This document shows, one piece after another, positions 31,523 through 33,312 of a stretch of DNA of 33,312 bases; within the stretch, counting starts at the first letter, position 1; each line of letters begins with the position of its first letter. The notes under the pieces are model-generated. The model did not search any database. It saw only the letters and a program-made list of their open reading frames with translations, and was not told where the DNA came from. This stretch comes from Verrucomicrobiota bacterium (GTDB lineage: Bacteria; Verrucomicrobiota; Verrucomicrobiia; Opitutales; Opitutaceae). The stretch covers positions 1-33,312 of the forward strand of contig CAUJJL010000194.1 of NCBI GenBank assembly GCA_963205455.1, written 5' to 3'. Both the position numbers and the translations under genes were made by a program.

Positions 31523-33055
31523 ATGAGCACGTTCCGCCGGGCACAGAGTCAGGCCCACCCGAACAAGACCAACACCCTGTTCGTCGGCATCATCGGTGTG
31601 CTGATCCTGATCGTTTCGTTGCAGGTCTGGCTGCTGACCGCCGTTCTCAACACGGCGCTCGGCGGCGACCTCGCCATCGTCTGGCCTGCATTCTACGCTT
31701 CGCTTGCGCTGTTCCTGGGCGGCGCGGGACTGCTGCGTTTCATGCCTCAGCCCCTGCGGCTGGCTCTCGTCCCGGAAAAGGCAGAGGCGTTTGCCAATGT
31801 CGGGCTGGCCTGGCGAACGCTTGCAATCAGTGCGACTTCGCTCGCGCTGTCCTTCGCCGTGTGGTTCATGTGGTCCGCGATTGCGATCAAACTCTCGGCG
31901 ACGGGATTCGCGATTTCTCCGCAGCAGCGCTTCTGGCTCACCGCCGCCCCCGTGCTTCTCGGTTCACTCCTGCGAATTCCCTACGGGTTGATTGTCTCCC
32001 GCTTCGGCAGCAGGAACTCCTACACGGTTGTCACGCTCCTCATGCTCATTCCGTGCATTGGTACCGGCATGGCGCTTCGCGATCCGTCGACCTCCTTTGG
32101 AACGCTGCTCTTCTGGGCATCCCTGACGGGAATTGCAGGAGCCAATTTTGCAACCTCCATGGCGACGGTGACGCTCTGGTTTCCCAAACAGCTCCAGGGT
32201 TCGGCACTCGGCATCAACGGCCTCGGCAATCTCGGGGTGACACTCGCGCAGTTCATCATTCCCGCCATTGTCGGCGTGGCCGTCTTCGGCGGGCTCGCGG
32301 GCGATCCACTGACGCTTTCACTGGCGGCAGGCGGGACACGAACCGTGTGGTTAAGCAACGCTGCCTTCGTCTGGATTCCCGTCATCCTGGTTTGCGCCGC
32401 GGCACTCTGGTTTGGAACAAAGAATTATCCTCAACCGGCCAAGTCGCTGGCTTCGCAATTGGCCGTCGCACGGCGCAAACACACCTGGATTCTCTCGACG
32501 CTCTATTTTCTGACCTTCGGCGCCTTTGTGGCGATGGGTGCATCGCTGCCGCTGATCATCAATGAGGTTTTTGCAAATGCCCCGGGTGGCGTCCCGAATC
32601 CCCTGCTCTATTCGCCGTTCGCAGTGCTTGTGGCAACGCTCACGCGTCCGCTCGGAGGATGGATGGCCGATCGATGGAGTGCGGGAGCGGTCACCGCCGG
32701 AAGCATCGCAACAATGGCGGTCTGCGGCTTCAGCCTTTCGCAATTTCTGGAACCGGATGCATTCACCGGTTTCTTCTGGACCATCATGATCCTGTGCGCA
32801 GCCGCGGGGTTGGGCAATGGCTCCATCTTCAAGATCATCCCCAGCGTGATGGGTGCTGAGGCGGGAGCGGTCATTGGCTTCGTGAGCTGCCTCGGAGCGC
32901 TGGGAGGATTCTTCCCCCCGTTGCTCCTTGGCTGGTGCATGCACCACCTCGGCTCGCCCGCCTGGGCATACACCACAATGGCCATTTTCGCACTCGCCTG
33001 CTTCGCCCTCAACTGGGCGCACTACTGGCGCCGCACATCGCCCACCCGCTGCTGA
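31523..33055 (+). CDS. narK: Nitrate/nitrite transporter of the MFS (NarK family) with two extra N-terminal helices
   Basis: A 510-residue inner-membrane transporter. The MFS core starts at about residue 95 with LAISATSLALSFAVWFMWSA, the TM1 of nitrate/nitrite porters. Substrate-binding arginines are expected in LLRIPYGLIVSRFG and LTRPLGGWMADRW, matching NarK Arg89 and Arg305. Nitrate-signature glycines appear in SALGINGLGNLGVTLAQ and again in AAGLGNGSIFKIIPSVMGAEAGAVIG. Ahead of the core, residues about 18-72 form two extra transmembrane helices (FVGIIGVLILIVSLQVWLL and WPAFYASLALFLGGAGLL), giving about 14 helices. I chose ATG 31523, 4 bases after the Rieske stop. It is the last gene of the nitrate operon and would import nitrate for the cytoplasmic reductase or exchange it for nitrite. 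Confidence 0.92.
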   Translation: MSTFRRAQSQAHPNKTNTLFVGIIGVLILIVSLQVWLLTAVLNTALGGDLAIVWPAFYASLALFLGGAGLLRFMPQPLRLALVPEKAEAFANVGLAWRTLAISATSLALSFAVWFMWSAIAIKLSATGFAISPQQRFWLTAAPVLLGSLLRIPYGLIVSRFGSRNSYTVVTLLMLIPCIGTGMALRDPSTSFGTLLFWASLTGIAGANFATSMATVTLWFPKQLQGSALGINGLGNLGVTLAQFIIPAIVGVAVFGGLAGDPLTLSLAAGGTRTVWLSNAAFVWIPVILVCAAALWFGTKNYPQPAKSLASQLAVARRKHTWILSTLYFLTFGAFVAMGASLPLIINEVFANAPGGVPNPLLYSPFAVLVATLTRPLGGWMADRWSAGAVTAGSIATMAVCGFSLSQFLEPDAFTGFFWTIMILCAAAGLGNGSIFKIIPSVMGAEAGAVIGFVSCLGALGGFFPPLLLGWCMHHLGSPAWAYTTMAIFALACFALNWAHYWRRTSPTRC

Positions 33056-33169
33056 ACGACAATGAGTCGTGAGCATTCGCTCTCTGCTCCCGCCAGGGAT
33101 GGTCGAGCCTCCATGAGGCAGACCGAGAGGACAGGGAACTCCGGTGGCGGCGGAAGAGGCAGCGCAACA

Positions 33170-33312
33170 TCAGCCATTGCCGTCGGTTGGTTTTGGAGGC
33201 GCTCGCTCTTCCTTTGATTCCTGCTCTATCAGCAGGCATCCCAGGGCGATGGCAAGGACCAGAAAAAACGCAATGAGACGCCATCCCGCAAAATCCACAT
33301 AGTAGGGCTCAG
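33170..33312 (-). CDS. C-terminal end of a small membrane protein (truncated by window edge, tentative)
   Basis: On the minus strand a frame open from the right edge encodes 46 residues before a TGA at 33172-33170. It reads as a short soluble segment (EPYYVDFAGW), one transmembrane helix (RLIAFFLVLAIALGCLLIEQ) and a charged, proline-rich tail. The composition looks like a real protein end rather than random frame, but there is no homology I recognise and the start lies outside the window. The stretch 33056-33169 between it and narK shows no gene. Confidence 0.35.
   Translation of the reverse strand, partial: EPYYVDFAGWRLIAFFLVLAIALGCLLIEQESKEERAPPKPTDGNG

Noticed and set aside
33009..33284. 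91-codon minus-strand frame at the right edge
   Set aside because: Arginine- and serine-rich without domain; a different minus-strand frame over the same bases gives a plausible transmembrane protein end.

Overview
The window looks like a chromosomal stretch from a GC-rich Gram-negative bacterium of the Verrucomicrobiota, most likely an Opitutaceae relative. This rests on gene content: two giant exported proteins with the Planctomycetes/Verrucomicrobia (PVC) type propeller-dehydrogenase plus HEAT architecture, a DUF1080 protein, a Gfo/Idh/MocA oxidoreductase and a xylose-isomerase-like TIM barrel in one catabolic cluster, plus RND pumps with a lipoprotein adaptor that imply an outer membrane. 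The taxonomic call is inference; there is no rRNA or marker gene beyond glnS.

Layout. (1) 1-2876, plus strand: the C-terminal part of an MdtC/MuxC-like RND pump, then glutaminyl-tRNA synthetase with an unusual insertion. A strong hairpin (2913-2939) separates glnS from the convergent next operon. (2) 7886-2955, minus strand: marR, RND adaptor lipoprotein and AcrB/MexB-like pump, with no TolC-type gene beside them. A LysR regulator is transcribed divergently (7981-8919), with a short dyad in the shared intergenic region. (3) 11460-9155, minus strand: a GHMP sugar kinase and a GT-B glycosyltransferase, probably for surface polysaccharide. (4) 22290-11714, minus strand: six genes reading cupin/phosphomannose-isomerase-like protein, TIM-barrel sugar isomerase, Gfo/Idh/MocA dehydrogenase, a 1660-residue exported fusion (ThuA, SGNH, PVC propeller, HEAT, azurin-like copper domain), DUF1080 and a GH43/GH32-like secreted propeller protein. 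This is a carbohydrate-degradation locus, plausibly a 3-keto-glycoside route. (5) A PAS-AraC regulator (23458-22724) is divergent from a second giant PVC protein (23547-26969), which ends in a c-type heme domain. (6) 27129-33055, plus strand: a compact nitrate module of NarI-like cytochrome b, Nas/Nap-type molybdopterin nitrate reductase without export signal, four-cluster ferredoxin, Rieske protein with a twin-arginine leader, and a NarK-type transporter with two extra N-terminal membrane helices. (7) The right edge holds the end of a small minus-strand membrane-protein reading frame.

How the genes may work together. In the catabolic locus the exported copper-ending fusion, DUF1080 and the propeller hydrolase would act outside the cytoplasm. 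The three proteins without signal peptides (cupin, TIM barrel, Gfo/Idh) would process the product inside. The nearby heme-ending PVC protein is a second candidate extracytoplasmic oxidase. In the nitrate module NarK would import nitrate, the NarI-like cytochrome b would take electrons from quinol, and the ferredoxin would pass them to the cytoplasmic molybdoenzyme. The place of the Rieske protein in that chain is the main puzzle. No tRNA, rRNA, CRISPR array, insertion sequence or phage gene was seen.
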